DNA of 64,000 nt from an uncultured delta proteobacterium (GTDB taxonomy: Bacteria; Myxococcota_A; Polyangia; Polyangiales; Polyangiaceae), in contig CAITIQ010000517.1 of NCBI GenBank assembly GCA_903892415.1, positions 1 to 64,000 of the forward strand, written 5' to 3'. Numbering within the stretch: the stretch's first letter is position 1; the number at the start of each line of letters is the position of its first letter. This document shows positions 30,583 to 40,238 of the stretch, piece by piece. The notes beneath the pieces are model-generated. The model saw only the letters and a list, made by a program, of their open reading frames with translations, ran no database searches and was not told the DNA's origin. Made by a program: the position numbers and the translations under genes.

Positions 30583-32537
30583 ACCGGTTGCGCTCGTGTT
30601 TGGGTTGGGGACTCTGGGGGTTCACGTGCGCTGTTCCGGCGCTCGTGGGTGCGCAAGAGCCTGCGGCGAAAGAGGAGCCAGCTCCTCCCAGCGAGCCTGA
30701 GCTAGACCCCTATCTCGATGAAGAGCCGATCGAGGTAACGGTGCGCGAGCCGGCACGAGCAGAGGGCAGCACCGTGCTAACCCGCGCCGAGGTCCGCGCT
30801 GTTCCTGGGGCGTTTGGCGATCCTTTCCGCGTCGTCGAGTCTGTCCCCGGCGTGGTGCCGCTCGCCTCTGGGGTGCCCTATTTCTATGTGCGCGGCGCGC
30901 CGCCGGGGAATGTTGGGTATTTTTTAGATGGTATTCGCGTGCCGCTGTTGTTTCATCTCGGTCTCGGGCCGAGCGTCGTTCACCCTGCGCTGATCGACCG
31001 GGTCGAGCTCGCTCCAGGCGCAAACCCCGAGCTTGGTCGCTACGCCGGGGGGGCAGTTATTGGGACGCTCACCGCGCCGCGGGAAGATCTTCGGGTCGAG
31101 GGGAACTTGCGCCTCGTCGATACCGGAGCCTTCCTCGAGGTGCCCTTCGATGAAGGGCGCGGCAGCGCATTTGCGGCCGGACGCGTGGCCTACACCGCGC
31201 TCTTGTTCTCCCTCGTCAACTCGTCGGCGGTGCTGAACTATTGGGACTACGCCGGGCGCGTCAGCTACGAGGTGGCCAAGGGGCAGACGGTTAGCTTGTT
31301 CGGCTTTGGCGCTTATGACTACTTGGCCGAGAAGCGTGAAAACGGCCCCGATGAGCGGCTCTTCGATACAATGTTTCATCGCATCGACCTGGGCTACGAC
31401 GTAGATATCAATCCGCGGACGCGGGTCGAACAGGACGTGATCCTCGGCTTTGACCAAACCCATCTCGGTACCGATCAGAAGGTTGTGGATCGCGCGCTGA
31501 CCCTACGCAGCACCTTGCGGCACGTGGTCGACGACGACGTAGAGCTGCGCGCCGGCTTCGACTTGACGGTGGATGACTACTTCGTCGATCTCGAGGAGGA
31601 AGAAGGCAGCGGCTTTGCCTCCTTCTTTCGCTCGCGGGAGGATCTAGCGGCCGGCGCGTTCGTGCTGATGCCGGTGCAGCTCTCGGGAGGTCTTTCGCTA
31701 TTGCCCTCGTTGCGCGCGGATCTTTACGTCTCGGAGGGAAAGAACGCGTTCGGCTTCGATCCGAACCTTTCTGCGCGCTTGGCGCTGCTGCCCGAGCTTG
31801 CGCTGCTGACGTCGCACGGTCTGGCTTCCCAACCGCCGAGCTTCATCGTGGCTGGGCCTGGGTTTCGCCCCGGCTTGGATGAGGGCGGTTTGCAGCGCGC
31901 GTTCGCCTCGAGCGTGGCGCTCGAGGCCAAGCCCTCGGACGATTGGTTCCTCAAGGCCGCGGTCTATCGTACGGCCTTCTTCGACATCAACGACGCGCTC
32001 GGCACCTCGGCCCTGGCTGGGGAGGGGTTCCCAGGCGGCTTCGAGCAGTTCAATCCGCGTTTCGACGGTACGAGCCTGGGGCTCGAGCTCTCGGCCAAAC
32101 GTCGCTTCAGTAAGACCATCGGCGCTTTACTGAGCTATAGCCTCGGGCGCTCCGAACGCAAGGATGCGCGGGGCCAGCGTTTTCCCTCCGGCTTCGATCG
32201 CACGCACGTGGCCTCGGCTGCGCTCTCCTTCGACTTTGGCTCGGGCTACAAGGGCGGTATTCGGCAGTTGCTTTACACCGGTACGCCGCTGCTCGACGTG
32301 AGCGGCAGCGCGCCGCGCGTCAAAGAGCGTTTGCCGCCTTTCTACCGCATGGACTTCCGCCTGGAGAAGCGCTTCACCATCGGCAAGACCGGCTTCGTGA
32401 CGATGGTGCTCGAGGCGCTCAACACCTTCCTGGCGGATGAAGTGCTCGGGGAGTCGTGTGATGAGCAGGGGCGCTGCGAGCAAACCACGCTGGGACCGAT
32501 CGCCATTCCCAGTTTTGGCGTCGAGGGCGGTTACTGA
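30579..32537 (+). CDS. TonB-dependent receptor-like outer-membrane protein
   Basis: A 652-residue protein with a signal peptide ending near ALVGA, a Pro/Glu-rich segment and a plug domain (VRAVPGAFGDPFRVVESVPGV, FYVRGAPPGNVGYFLDGIRVP). A long beta-barrel follows with alternating aromatic strands; the chain ends in a non-aromatic VEGGY. It is slightly short for a TonB-dependent transporter, and no clear TonB box is seen before the plug. Coupling to the K+ channel (ATGA) is unusual. The substrate is unknown. Confidence 0.82.
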   Translation: MNRLRSCLGWGLWGFTCAVPALVGAQEPAAKEEPAPPSEPELDPYLDEEPIEVTVREPARAEGSTVLTRAEVRAVPGAFGDPFRVVESVPGVVPLASGVPYFYVRGAPPGNVGYFLDGIRVPLLFHLGLGPSVVHPALIDRVELAPGANPELGRYAGGAVIGTLTAPREDLRVEGNLRLVDTGAFLEVPFDEGRGSAFAAGRVAYTALLFSLVNSSAVLNYWDYAGRVSYEVAKGQTVSLFGFGAYDYLAEKRENGPDERLFDTMFHRIDLGYDVDINPRTRVEQDVILGFDQTHLGTDQKVVDRALTLRSTLRHVVDDDVELRAGFDLTVDDYFVDLEEEEGSGFASFFRSREDLAAGAFVLMPVQLSGGLSLLPSLRADLYVSEGKNAFGFDPNLSARLALLPELALLTSHGLASQPPSFIVAGPGFRPGLDEGGLQRAFASSVALEAKPSDDWFLKAAVYRTAFFDINDALGTSALAGEGFPGGFEQFNPRFDGTSLGLELSAKRRFSKTIGALLSYSLGRSERKDARGQRFPSGFDRTHVASAALSFDFGSGYKGGIRQLLYTGTPLLDVSGSAPRVKERLPPFYRMDFRLEKRFTIGKTGFVTMVLEALNTFLADEVLGESCDEQGRCEQTTLGPIAIPSFGVEGGY

Positions 32538-32572
32538 GCGAGCGGCGCCGCGCACCCCTGTATGCTGCGCCG

Positions 32573-34201
32573 ATGAAGAGCCCGAGCGAGAAGCCTTGGA
32601 GTCGCCATATCCCCAAGGGCGAGTGGGACTACATCGTTATTGGCTCGGGCATTGGCGGCATGGTGGCGGCCGCTCTACTCGCCAAACTCGGTAAGCGGGT
32701 GCTCGTGCTCGAACAGCACTATGTACCCGGCGGGTTTACTCACACCTTCCGGCGCAAACAGTGGACATGGGACGTCGGCGTCCACGCTGTGGGCGAGGTG
32801 ACCTCGCACTCGTTACCCGGTCGAATCTTGGCGGCCCTGACCGATAACGCGTTGCAATGGCAGTCGCTCGGGCCGGTCTACGATGAGTTCCATTATCCCG
32901 ACGGTTTTCGCATCGACTTTCCGGACACCCCGCGCAAGTTCCGCGAGAACCTGATCGCCGCGTTCCCCGACGAAGAGCAGGCCATTCACCAGTACTTCGG
33001 CAAGGTGCGCGAGGTCGCCGTTTCGATGAAGGGTTACTACCTCGGACGGTTGCTCCCTGGCGGCTGGGCGTCGCGTGCGGCCAACCAGCTGCTCGGTGCT
33101 CGCGCACGGCACTTCCTTGATCTGCGCGTCAAGGAGGTGGTGGACGGCCTAACCGACAACGAACGGCTCAAGACGGTATTGACCTCGCAATGGGGTTACT
33201 ACGGTTCGCCGCCGAGTCGCGCCTCCTTTGGCATGCAGGCGCTGGTCACCAAGCACTTCGAGCATGGTGGTTATTACCCGGTAGGCGGCTCGGGCCAGAT
33301 CGCCAATACGTTGCTAAATACGGTTGCCCGAGCCGGTGGCGCTACCGCCATTCACGCAGGCGTGGCGCGCATAACGTTGGAGCAGGGGCACGTCGCTGGC
33401 GTGGAGCTGGAAGACGGGCGCAAGGTTCATTGCAAAAAGGTCATTAGCGCAGTGGGCGTGGCAGCGACGGTAAGTCGCTTGTTGCCGGACGAGGTGGCGC
33501 ATGCAGCTTGGGCCGAGCGCGTCGCCTCGCTGCCAAAGGCGCCGGCGCACGTATGCCTCTATCTCGGTTTTAAGGGGGATATTCGGTCGGCCGGCGCCTC
33601 CGCTGCGAACCGTTGGTTCTACGAGACGTGGAGCTCGCAAGCCGAGGCCTGGGAGATCACGAAAGAGGGGCCTTTGCCTGACGCCCCGGTGCTTTATTGC
33701 TCCTTCCCGTCGCTCAAAGATCCCAACCACGAGCCCGGCCCAGAGCAGCTTCATACCGGAGAGGTCGTCACCTTCGTACCTTGGTCGCGGTTCGAGCCCT
33801 ACAAAGACGCGCAGTGGCAGAAGCGGGGAGGGGAGTACAGCCAGCTAAAGGCGAGGTTGCATCAGCACCTGCTCGAGCAGTTCCTGCGTCATATGCCGGA
33901 GCTACGCGGGATGATCGCTCACGCCGAGCTTTCCACGCCGGCGACGACGCATCACTTCGTCAGGCCGATGAACGGTTCGATCTATGGCCTGGAGCCAACG
34001 CCGGAGCGCTTCCGGGTCGACGAGCTGCGGCCTGTGTCGCCGGTGCCGGGGCTGAGCTTCGCTGGCTCGGAGGTCTCGGCGGTGGGCGTGATCGGCGCGG
34101 CGATGGGAGGCCTGCTCGCCGCGGTCTCGGCCGAGCCCGTAAGCGGAATCCGCTGGTTATCGAAGGTTGCGCGCCGGCCCGCCGACACAAACAAAAGATG
34201 A
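32573..34201 (+). CDS. FAD/NAD(P)-dependent oxidoreductase, RetSat/CrtI-like
   Basis: A 542-residue flavoprotein. The dinucleotide motif DYIVIGSGIGGMVAAALLAK with acidic VLVLEQH marks the N-terminal FAD site; PGGFTHTFRRK and WDVGVHAVG match all-trans-retinol 13,14-reductase/phytoene-desaturase-like enzymes. The C-terminus has GLSFAGSEVSAVGVIGAAMGG, the second FAD segment. It probably reduces or desaturates a polyene or carotenoid-like lipid. It lies 35 bp after the barrel gene and may be co-transcribed. Confidence 0.9.
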   Translation: MKSPSEKPWSRHIPKGEWDYIVIGSGIGGMVAAALLAKLGKRVLVLEQHYVPGGFTHTFRRKQWTWDVGVHAVGEVTSHSLPGRILAALTDNALQWQSLGPVYDEFHYPDGFRIDFPDTPRKFRENLIAAFPDEEQAIHQYFGKVREVAVSMKGYYLGRLLPGGWASRAANQLLGARARHFLDLRVKEVVDGLTDNERLKTVLTSQWGYYGSPPSRASFGMQALVTKHFEHGGYYPVGGSGQIANTLLNTVARAGGATAIHAGVARITLEQGHVAGVELEDGRKVHCKKVISAVGVAATVSRLLPDEVAHAAWAERVASLPKAPAHVCLYLGFKGDIRSAGASAANRWFYETWSSQAEAWEITKEGPLPDAPVLYCSFPSLKDPNHEPGPEQLHTGEVVTFVPWSRFEPYKDAQWQKRGGEYSQLKARLHQHLLEQFLRHMPELRGMIAHAELSTPATTHHFVRPMNGSIYGLEPTPERFRVDELRPVSPVPGLSFAGSEVSAVGVIGAAMGGLLAAVSAEPVSGIRWLSKVARRPADTNKR

Positions 34202-34253
34202 ACGTGATTCGCAAATCGTAGATCGTTCGCTTTAGAAGGGCGTCTAGGAGCTC

Positions 34254-34832
34254 ATGAAGCTCTTGGTTCAACTCGCGGTGTCCCTCTTGTGCCTGGCAGG
34301 CTCGGCCTGCTCCTCGTCCGTCTCGCCTGCCGCTACAAGCCCCGTGCAGGGTGGCGACTCCAAGCCGGCTCAGGTCGAGGCGGCTCCGCCTGCTTCCGCC
34401 GCCCAAACCATTCGCTTGCACGCTGGCGAACTTCCCGGCTCAAACGGTCACCGCTGGGGTTCACGCAGCTATGAGCTCCGCCGTACGGCTGCGGGAATGG
34501 AGGTGCGACTGCACGACGTAACGCGCTTTCAAGGCAGCGGCATGAGCCCGCAAAACATGCCGGCCGCCACCCATCAGTGCTCAGCGTGGGAGCCGCTCTC
34601 TACCGCCGCGAGCGAGTCGGTCAATAAACAGCTCGGCGGCGCCAAAGATGAAGAGTTGGAGTGCCAAAGTCACTCCGAGGTATGCGCGGGCCTCGTTACG
34701 TTCCTCCGTGATACGGCCCCTGCGCCGGCCCCCAAAGCAGACCCGCCCGCGAACTACCCCGCCGGCGAGGCGATAACCATGCGCTCCGAGCCCCAAGCCC
34801 CGACCTACGGCCGCGGCCTCGGCGGCTGTTAG
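34254..34832 (+). CDS. Lipoprotein, function unknown
   Basis: A 192-residue lipoprotein with TAGGAG 3 bp before the ATG and signal LLCLAGSAC. The mature protein has a Pro/Ala-rich N-terminus, a beta-rich middle (HRWGSRSYELRRTAAGMEVRL) with several Cys, and a Pro-rich tail ending YGRGLGGC. No family was recognised. It ends 12 bp from a convergent gene. Confidence 0.65.
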   Translation: MKLLVQLAVSLLCLAGSACSSSVSPAATSPVQGGDSKPAQVEAAPPASAAQTIRLHAGELPGSNGHRWGSRSYELRRTAAGMEVRLHDVTRFQGSGMSPQNMPAATHQCSAWEPLSTAASESVNKQLGGAKDEELECQSHSEVCAGLVTFLRDTAPAPAPKADPPANYPAGEAITMRSEPQAPTYGRGLGGC

Positions 34833-34844
34833 GGCACGCGTTCG

Positions 34845-35534
34845 CTAGGGAATAATCTCGAGCAAATCGCCAGCGCAAACGGTGGCGTCGCTTAGGTCGA
34901 AAGGCACGCCGTCGACGGAGACCGATAGCTGAAACGGCACATCCTCAAACGGGGTGCAGCCTTCTCCCTCCCAGGCGCCAACAACGATGTACGCCGAGCC
35001 TGCGCCCAGGGTGGTACTGCCGCCTTGGGGGCAGCTGTAGCCCTGCGGGTTAGCGACCGTGCACGGCACTTCCTCGTCAAAAAAGAGGCTCGCGCCGGTT
35101 GGATCGACGAGCGCGGCGAACAGATCTGCACCCAACGCGGAGCCTGCGTTATCGGCCTTCAGTTGCAGACAGGCGCCCGCGGGAACGCCGTCGAGCTTGA
35201 AGACCTTGCCCGGCCAAAACACGCCGCTGTCTTCGGGACAGATGGTCGTGCTCGAACGAGCCGCGCTAAAGTCGGTCGGGCCGGTGCATTCCTCGAGCAC
35301 AACCTCGGTGATGGGAAGGACGTCACAAGCTGGTTCCCCGCCGCCACTACCGCCTTGCGCCATACCGCCATTGCCGCCTTCTCCGGCCTGCCCACCGGAG
35401 GAAGGACCAGAAGCAACCCCGCCGACTCCGCCGGCACCCCCATTGCTCGGGGCCCCGCCGCTTTGGGCGCCGTCATCCCCGCAGGCCGAGGCACTAATGC
35501 ATAGTCCGAAGATAGCAACGTAAAGTCGGCTCAT
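34845..35534 (-). CDS. Gly-rich lipoprotein, last gene of a three-gene lipoprotein operon
   Basis: 229 residues from ATG 35534. Signal GLCISASAC, a ~45-residue Gly/Ser/Ala linker, then a beta-rich C-terminal domain with paired Cys (ACDVLPITEVVLEEC, CPQGGSTTLGAGSAYIVVG) that looks like a PPC-type or C-type beta-sandwich. Its ATG overlaps the stop of 35531-35992 (ATGA). Function unknown; surface-located by signal. Confidence 0.72.
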   Translation of the reverse strand: MSRLYVAIFGLCISASACGDDGAQSGGAPSNGGAGGVGGVASGPSSGGQAGEGGNGGMAQGGSGGGEPACDVLPITEVVLEECTGPTDFSAARSSTTICPEDSGVFWPGKVFKLDGVPAGACLQLKADNAGSALGADLFAALVDPTGASLFFDEEVPCTVANPQGYSCPQGGSTTLGAGSAYIVVGAWEGEGCTPFEDVPFQLSVSVDGVPFDLSDATVCAGDLLEIIP

Positions 35535-35992
35535 GGTGCGGCGGGCGGGGCGTAGGCGCAGGTTGAGTTGGCGATGGCTTCCACGAGGTTGCCCCGCTCG
35601 AAGGTAAGGGTCTGGGGCAGCGGCTGCGCTCCACCAAGCTCTCCACCCTTGGTTACGGTTAGGGTGATTGTGGCGTCTCGAACGGCAAAGGTGCCGGAGC
35701 GCTCCATGATCCCGGACCAAACACAGTTGGCTCCAAGGGGGCAGGGCGACATGAGGTCCTTGGCGATGAAGGTTCCGTCCGGGCGAAAATCGAGCTCGCG
35801 GGCGTAGTTGCGCGAGCCACAGGCAGCGCTGTGGAAGCGGCCGAGCGGGGTTGGGCTTTTGACCGGGGGCGCCGCAACGCTCGCTGTTGCCGGGGCCGGA
35901 AGATCTACGTCGACGCTCGAGTCGCCAGGGGAGGTGCTCGCGCACGCAAGCCCAAAACCCAGTAGGCTGACGAGCAATACCCTCTTGTTCAA
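35531..35992 (-). CDS. Lipoprotein, middle gene of lipoprotein operon
   Basis: A 153-residue lipoprotein (LLGFGLAC). The mature domain (RFHSAACGSRNYARELDFRP in part; TFAVRDATITLTVTKGGE) is a small beta-barrel-like fold seen in secreted META/lipocalin-like proteins, with Cys pairs (CPLGANCVWSG). It overlaps both neighbours by 4 bp. No specific function is assignable. Confidence 0.7.
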   Translation of the reverse strand: MNKRVLLVSLLGFGLACASTSPGDSSVDVDLPAPATASVAAPPVKSPTPLGRFHSAACGSRNYARELDFRPDGTFIAKDLMSPCPLGANCVWSGIMERSGTFAVRDATITLTVTKGGELGGAQPLPQTLTFERGNLVEAIANSTCAYAPPAAP

Positions 35993-37377
35993 GGCGTTGC
36001 AGGCGAGCTGAGGTTTTGCGGCGAGGAGGGCGCGCTGACGAAATCCGCCGTGTTGTTTTGCGTATCAACGCAGTTGCCCAGTGCTCCGCCGGGGAGACGC
36101 TCCAAGCTAATGTCGAGATTGTTGGTGCAGTTGGCGACGATACCCTTGTCAAACGGCGTACCCTCGCATTCGTAACCCGCTCCGAAGGTAAAGCCGCAGC
36201 TGAAGCAGACGGCGTCCACGGTGGTGGTGCCATTGCGCAGGATCACGCTCGAGTAGTCACCGATGCCGCTCGACAGCGAACCGTCTTTGACGACCGGACC
36301 TGCGTAGGCTGTTCCCCCGACCAAGAGGTGTCCACCCGCTGGTACAACCTGCCCGCTACCAGTGAAGCGAACGCCATACGACATCGCCGTGTCCGAACGG
36401 GCCTGCACGGTCCAATTGCTGGAGACGGTAACCGGGCTGCTGCCAGGGTTGAACAGCTCGATAAAATCATCATTGCCACCCGCCGCCCCGCGCGCGCGGA
36501 CTTCGCTGATGATGAGCGCCGCGTTGTTGGGCGTACAGGAGCAGGTGCCGGCCCCGTTGCAGGCCCCGGTTTCGCAGTCGGCAGCGCTGTCGCAATCTTC
36601 ACCGAAGCCGCAGGCATCGCAAACTCCGCCGCAATCCACGTCGGATTCGTCTTGGTTTTTGACCCCATCACTGCAAGTCGCGGCGCAGCTGCCGCCGATG
36701 CAGGAGCCGGTGACGCAATCTCCAGCTACGTCGCAGTCTTCACCTTCCAGGCAGCCGCTGCAATCCGGGCCGCCGCAATCCACGTCGGTTTCGTCGCCGT
36801 TCTTGGTGTTGTCCCCGCAGCCAGCGGGTGCACAGCTGAACGTGTCCGTGCAGATCATGCTCGGGCAGTCGGGTGCGTCGATGCACTCGACGCACTCGGC
36901 GTCCGCATTGCAGAACTCGCCATTGCCGCAGTCAGCGCCCTCCGCCTTCGGCAGGATCATTGGTTGGCCGTCAACGCAGCTTTCGCTCGTGCAGTCGTTG
37001 GTGTCGCTGGGAGTATCGGAGTTGTCCTGCTCCCCAACGATCACTCCGGCGCCATCACAAACGCGCTTCAAGCAGTCGCCGGTCATCTGATCGCGAGCCA
37101 AAGTCCCCGCAGCGGTTGCATCCACGCCACAGGTGCCAGCCTCGCAGGTGCGCGTGCCGCACTCGTTGTCTTCGCCAGGGCAATCTCCAGGGGCGGTGCA
37201 GTTTGCGGGTGCGCCGCCCTCTCCACCCATGCCGCCGCCGCCAGGTCCGCTGCCCCCCGTGCTGGGCGCACCGCCCTCGACCAACGTGTCGGTGTAAACG
37301 TCGCAGCCGGTTCCGAGTAACGCTACCAAGACCCAGGCGAAGGTTGCCGTTGGCGTGGAGCGCAGGAGACTAAGCAT
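35989..37377 (-). CDS. Cys-rich lipoprotein with lamin-tail-like domain, first gene of operon
   Basis: A 462-residue lipoprotein; ATG 37377 gives signal LVALLGTGC (an ATG at 37398 is possible). After a Gly linker come several Cys-rich modules, including repeats of the type N-G-D-E-T-D-V-D-C-G-G (CSDGVKNQDESDVDCGG). The C-terminal part (about residues 285-450) has the lamin-tail/LTD pattern (ALIISEVRARG, DDFIELFNPGSSPV) found in many secreted bacterial proteins. Its stop overlaps 35531-35992. Confidence 0.82.
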   Translation of the reverse strand: MLSLLRSTPTATFAWVLVALLGTGCDVYTDTLVEGGAPSTGGSGPGGGGMGGEGGAPANCTAPGDCPGEDNECGTRTCEAGTCGVDATAAGTLARDQMTGDCLKRVCDGAGVIVGEQDNSDTPSDTNDCTSESCVDGQPMILPKAEGADCGNGEFCNADAECVECIDAPDCPSMICTDTFSCAPAGCGDNTKNGDETDVDCGGPDCSGCLEGEDCDVAGDCVTGSCIGGSCAATCSDGVKNQDESDVDCGGVCDACGFGEDCDSAADCETGACNGAGTCSCTPNNAALIISEVRARGAAGGNDDFIELFNPGSSPVTVSSNWTVQARSDTAMSYGVRFTGSGQVVPAGGHLLVGGTAYAGPVVKDGSLSSGIGDYSSVILRNGTTTVDAVCFSCGFTFGAGYECEGTPFDKGIVANCTNNLDISLERLPGGALGNCVDTQNNTADFVSAPSSPQNLSSPATP

Positions 37378-37461
37378 GCTCGGGGCATAGCCGACCATGC
37401 GATGCGCCTCAAGCAGCAGCAGACCTAATGCAAGAGCCGTTGTGCTGCGAGGGCTGAGATG

Positions 37462-37872
37462 TCAGCGAGGGGACGCCGCGGAGGTTGTCACCCATGCAAC
37501 AGCCTCCGTCTCGTCGTGAAAGGCGCTCATCTTGTGGGCCTCATGAAGTCTGCGCAGCCGGTCCACCTGGAGCGAACCTAGCGCGCTCTTGACGAGCAGC
37601 GCTGCGCGCTCGAATCGAACGGCGATTCGTTCGGTGGCCTGGACGATCGCCTCGAGCAAAACTGGATCCGTGGAGAGCGGTCCGGTCCGGGTGTCATAGA
37701 TCATTCCGCGGGCGGAGCGCGCCTTGGTTCTGATCGCAATGTCGATCTGCAGAAAGCACTCGGTGATCGCCTCAGTGCTCGGAAACGGCTGGTTCGTGCG
37801 GCTAAGTTGAACGTAACCCTGGGCTGCGTGGAGCTGAACAATCATGTAAGGGTCTTGGAAGATTGTCGGCAT
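37462..37872 (-). CDS. Small STAS/SpoIIAA-like hypothetical protein
   Basis: 136 residues from ATG 37872 with GGAGG 6 bp upstream. A compact alpha/beta protein (YMIVQLHAAQGYVQLSR, then RGMIYDTRTGP and RFERAALLVKSALGS), the order of strands and helices seen in STAS/SpoIIAA-like proteins; the similarity is structural impression only. It has no signal peptide. It lies 11 bp after the vWA lipoprotein gene on the same strand, so is probably co-transcribed. Confidence 0.6.
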   Translation of the reverse strand: MPTIFQDPYMIVQLHAAQGYVQLSRTNQPFPSTEAITECFLQIDIAIRTKARSARGMIYDTRTGPLSTDPVLLEAIVQATERIAVRFERAALLVKSALGSLQVDRLRRLHEAHKMSAFHDETEAVAWVTTSAASPR

Positions 37873-37883
37873 GAAACCTCCAC

Positions 37884-39122
37884 TTATTGTGGGCCGCTGC
37901 AGCCAAGCACGACGTCGACCTTCTCTACCTCTCCGCTCTTGAGTTCGCTGCACGCGGTGCCGTGGAACGTCACTTGGTTTTGAGCTGCGTCGTAGCTCCA
38001 GCCAGCCATCATGGTCGGGTCCTCGGGGACCGGTACCTGGTCGAAGAAGACGTAGATTTGGCTTGAGTCCGGCGGCACCGTATCAAGCGTAAAGGTGCAG
38101 CTGATGGCCTTGGTGGCGATCACCTCGAGGGCAGCCAGTAGGCTGGCTTGATCGGCAGCATCGTAGTAGCTCGGCCCCGAGTTCGGGACGCCTCCGGCCT
38201 CTGCAAACAGGTTCATCTGGTCCGGATCGACCCCGTCACCAAAGCCCAATACGAAGGTAGGGACGTTGGCGGTCAAAAGCTCAGCAATGGTGGCTAGCGT
38301 GCCATTGTCTCCCCCGGCCGCATTGCAGCCTGCCTGTTTTCCGTCGGTTAGCAGCGCTACATAGCTATCTCGCGTTGGGTCGGCCAGCTCGGGTGCAGCA
38401 GCCGCCTGGGTCATCGCCGTATCGATATTGGTTACGCATGGGCCGTTGGGAAAGTACTGGTCATTGGTCGCGAGCGCGTTGGTTAGCAGCGTTTGGATCG
38501 CGGGCGCTGAGTCGGGCGCGACAGGTACTGGGATCACGTCTTGGGCGCAGTTGGGTGCAACCAAGTCTGGAAAGAGCGAGAGGCCAAAGCGAATCTTGTC
38601 GCCGTAGTTGGTGGTAAAGGTGTTGATCGCCGCCACCGCCGCCTCCCACTTGGTGGCACCGCCTGGCACGACCTCCGTCATCGAGCAGGAGCGGTCGAGG
38701 ACGAGCAGCACGTTCGGCGCTACCGGCTCTATTTTCGCCATCAAGTCCTCACATCCGCCTCCGGGGACACACGTCATCGAAGGAACGTCGCAAATAGTGC
38801 CAGGCTGCGTGCAGTCATCGTCATCCAGGCAAGTGCCTACGTCGATGCACTGTCCCGCCGCACTGCAGAACTGGGGAGCGACGCACGCCGGTTCACAGCC
38901 AACGACTGCGCTACCACCACCGCCTGTGCTGCCACTTGCACCAGCGCCGCCTTGACCACCTTCGCCGCCGGCCGCGCCTGATGCGCCCGTTGCCCCCGTC
39001 CCGCCACCTCCCGAGCCGCTATCGGAACAGGCGACCACGAGGGAGCAACAGACCGCGGCAACAAGGCGAAGGTAGGACACGGTCGAATTGGACCAGATCC
39101 TCGGTTGCCGCGAAAGAGCCAT
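37884..39122 (-). CDS. von Willebrand factor A-domain lipoprotein
   Basis: 412 residues from ATG 39122. Lipobox SLVVAC, Gly/Ser linker, a Cys module (CEPACVAPQFCSAAGQC) and a vWA domain starting NVLLVLDRSCSMTEV, where D-R-S-C-S forms the MIDAS metal site. A conserved Thr/Asp comes later (SYVALLTDGKQAGC). The C-terminal ~100 residues are beta-rich with Cys. It probably mediates metal-dependent surface adhesion. Confidence 0.88.
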   Translation of the reverse strand: MALSRQPRIWSNSTVSYLRLVAAVCCSLVVACSDSGSGGGGTGATGASGAAGGEGGQGGAGASGSTGGGGSAVVGCEPACVAPQFCSAAGQCIDVGTCLDDDDCTQPGTICDVPSMTCVPGGGCEDLMAKIEPVAPNVLLVLDRSCSMTEVVPGGATKWEAAVAAINTFTTNYGDKIRFGLSLFPDLVAPNCAQDVIPVPVAPDSAPAIQTLLTNALATNDQYFPNGPCVTNIDTAMTQAAAAPELADPTRDSYVALLTDGKQAGCNAAGGDNGTLATIAELLTANVPTFVLGFGDGVDPDQMNLFAEAGGVPNSGPSYYDAADQASLLAALEVIATKAISCTFTLDTVPPDSSQIYVFFDQVPVPEDPTMMAGWSYDAAQNQVTFHGTACSELKSGEVEKVDVVLGCSGPQ

Positions 39123-39191
39123 TGACCGCGCGTCGCGAGAGTCGCAACTTGTGCCCTTGTCAGCGCAAACACTTTGGCCCAGTAACCCCAG

Positions 39192-40238
39192 GTGACCACG
39201 CTCAGTCCGTCGACCGCTGCGCTGCCCAATCGCAAAGAGAGAGTGCGCGCGTTGCGCGCGTTGATGGGTACCCCGGACCGCCACGTCGTGCAGATGACGC
39301 TTGGCATCCGCAATACGGCGCACCGTCACTTTGACGCTGAAGTCGTGCCCCTGGTCGAGCGACATTGGCCGGCCGCGTTGGGGACCACTTTCTTCGCCAA
39401 GTTGAGGATCGGAGCCTGTGATCTCTACGCTTCGGCTCCCTACACAGCGATGTTCTGTGCGCCCCGGCGACCAGCATTGGTGCGTGCTGTGACGCACGTG
39501 GGAAATGCCGTGCGGCTTCCCTCTTTTGCCCTGCCTTTGCTCGGCCGCGCGACGATGGAACTCCTAGGCCGTTACGCCTATCGCGAGGAGCATCGCCGCA
39601 TCATTTTGGTCGCCGCCTTCGTGGTGGTGGTGGACCACGTCTTTGACCATTGTATGCAAGAGCCTGCGCGGCTCCGCGGGGAGACGCTGCTTGCGGTGAT
39701 TGACGGTACGCAGGCGCCCACGTCTGCTGAACTCAGGCTGGTGCGCGCTTTGGTCCAAGCGATGGGCCGGCAGTTGGCTCCCGAGGATCAGACCTGCTTC
39801 GACGCCGCGATGATGGGCGTGCGTAGCTGGATTCACGCAGAGGTCAGGGCGATGGAGGGCTTGGTTGACCCGCTCGGGTTTGGTCATCGCTTGGCCGGTG
39901 TTGAAGGCACGATCGATGGGCTGCTATTCCCCGTCGCGCGCTTCGGCTGTGCCAGCGCACGAAGCTGGATGGTCCAGGTGTCGATGTTCGTGCAGATCAT
40001 GGATGATTGGCTGGACTTGGAAGCTGACGCTCGCTCGGACCGGCCAACGCCGGTGACCCAGGGAGTTTGGGGCTACGCTGATCTGGCTCGGTCCTGGCAA
40101 CAAACCCTCGACGGACTTGAGACCCTGGTGTGTGAAGCCGACCTTTCGGCGCCTCACTACGTTTCGTTCGTGCGCGCTAGCTATGTGTGCATGATGCATG
40201 ACGTGATGGAGGCCATGGTGGAAAGGCCGGACCAGTGA
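39192..40238 (+). CDS. Putative isoprenoid-synthase-fold protein
   Basis: A 348-residue all-helical cytoplasmic protein (GTG start). Two Asp-rich helices recall class I terpenoid/prenyl synthases: AFVVVVDHVFDH with D148 and D152, and a later QIMDDWLDLEADA near residue 275. Canonical D-D-x-x-D and N-S-E motifs are not both intact, so activity is uncertain. Its stop overlaps the first ArsA-like ATPase (GTGA). It may be an isoprenoid-binding or -forming enzyme; the assignment is low-confidence inference. Confidence 0.5.
   Translation: MTTLSPSTAALPNRKERVRALRALMGTPDRHVVQMTLGIRNTAHRHFDAEVVPLVERHWPAALGTTFFAKLRIGACDLYASAPYTAMFCAPRRPALVRAVTHVGNAVRLPSFALPLLGRATMELLGRYAYREEHRRIILVAAFVVVVDHVFDHCMQEPARLRGETLLAVIDGTQAPTSAELRLVRALVQAMGRQLAPEDQTCFDAAMMGVRSWIHAEVRAMEGLVDPLGFGHRLAGVEGTIDGLLFPVARFGCASARSWMVQVSMFVQIMDDWLDLEADARSDRPTPVTQGVWGYADLARSWQQTLDGLETLVCEADLSAPHYVSFVRASYVCMMHDVMEAMVERPDQ

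Noticed and set aside
36016..37320. Forward frame of about 430 codons opposite the lamin-tail lipoprotein
   Set aside because: Ala/Val/Gly-rich shadow; the reverse frame has a signal peptide, Cys modules and an LTD-like domain.
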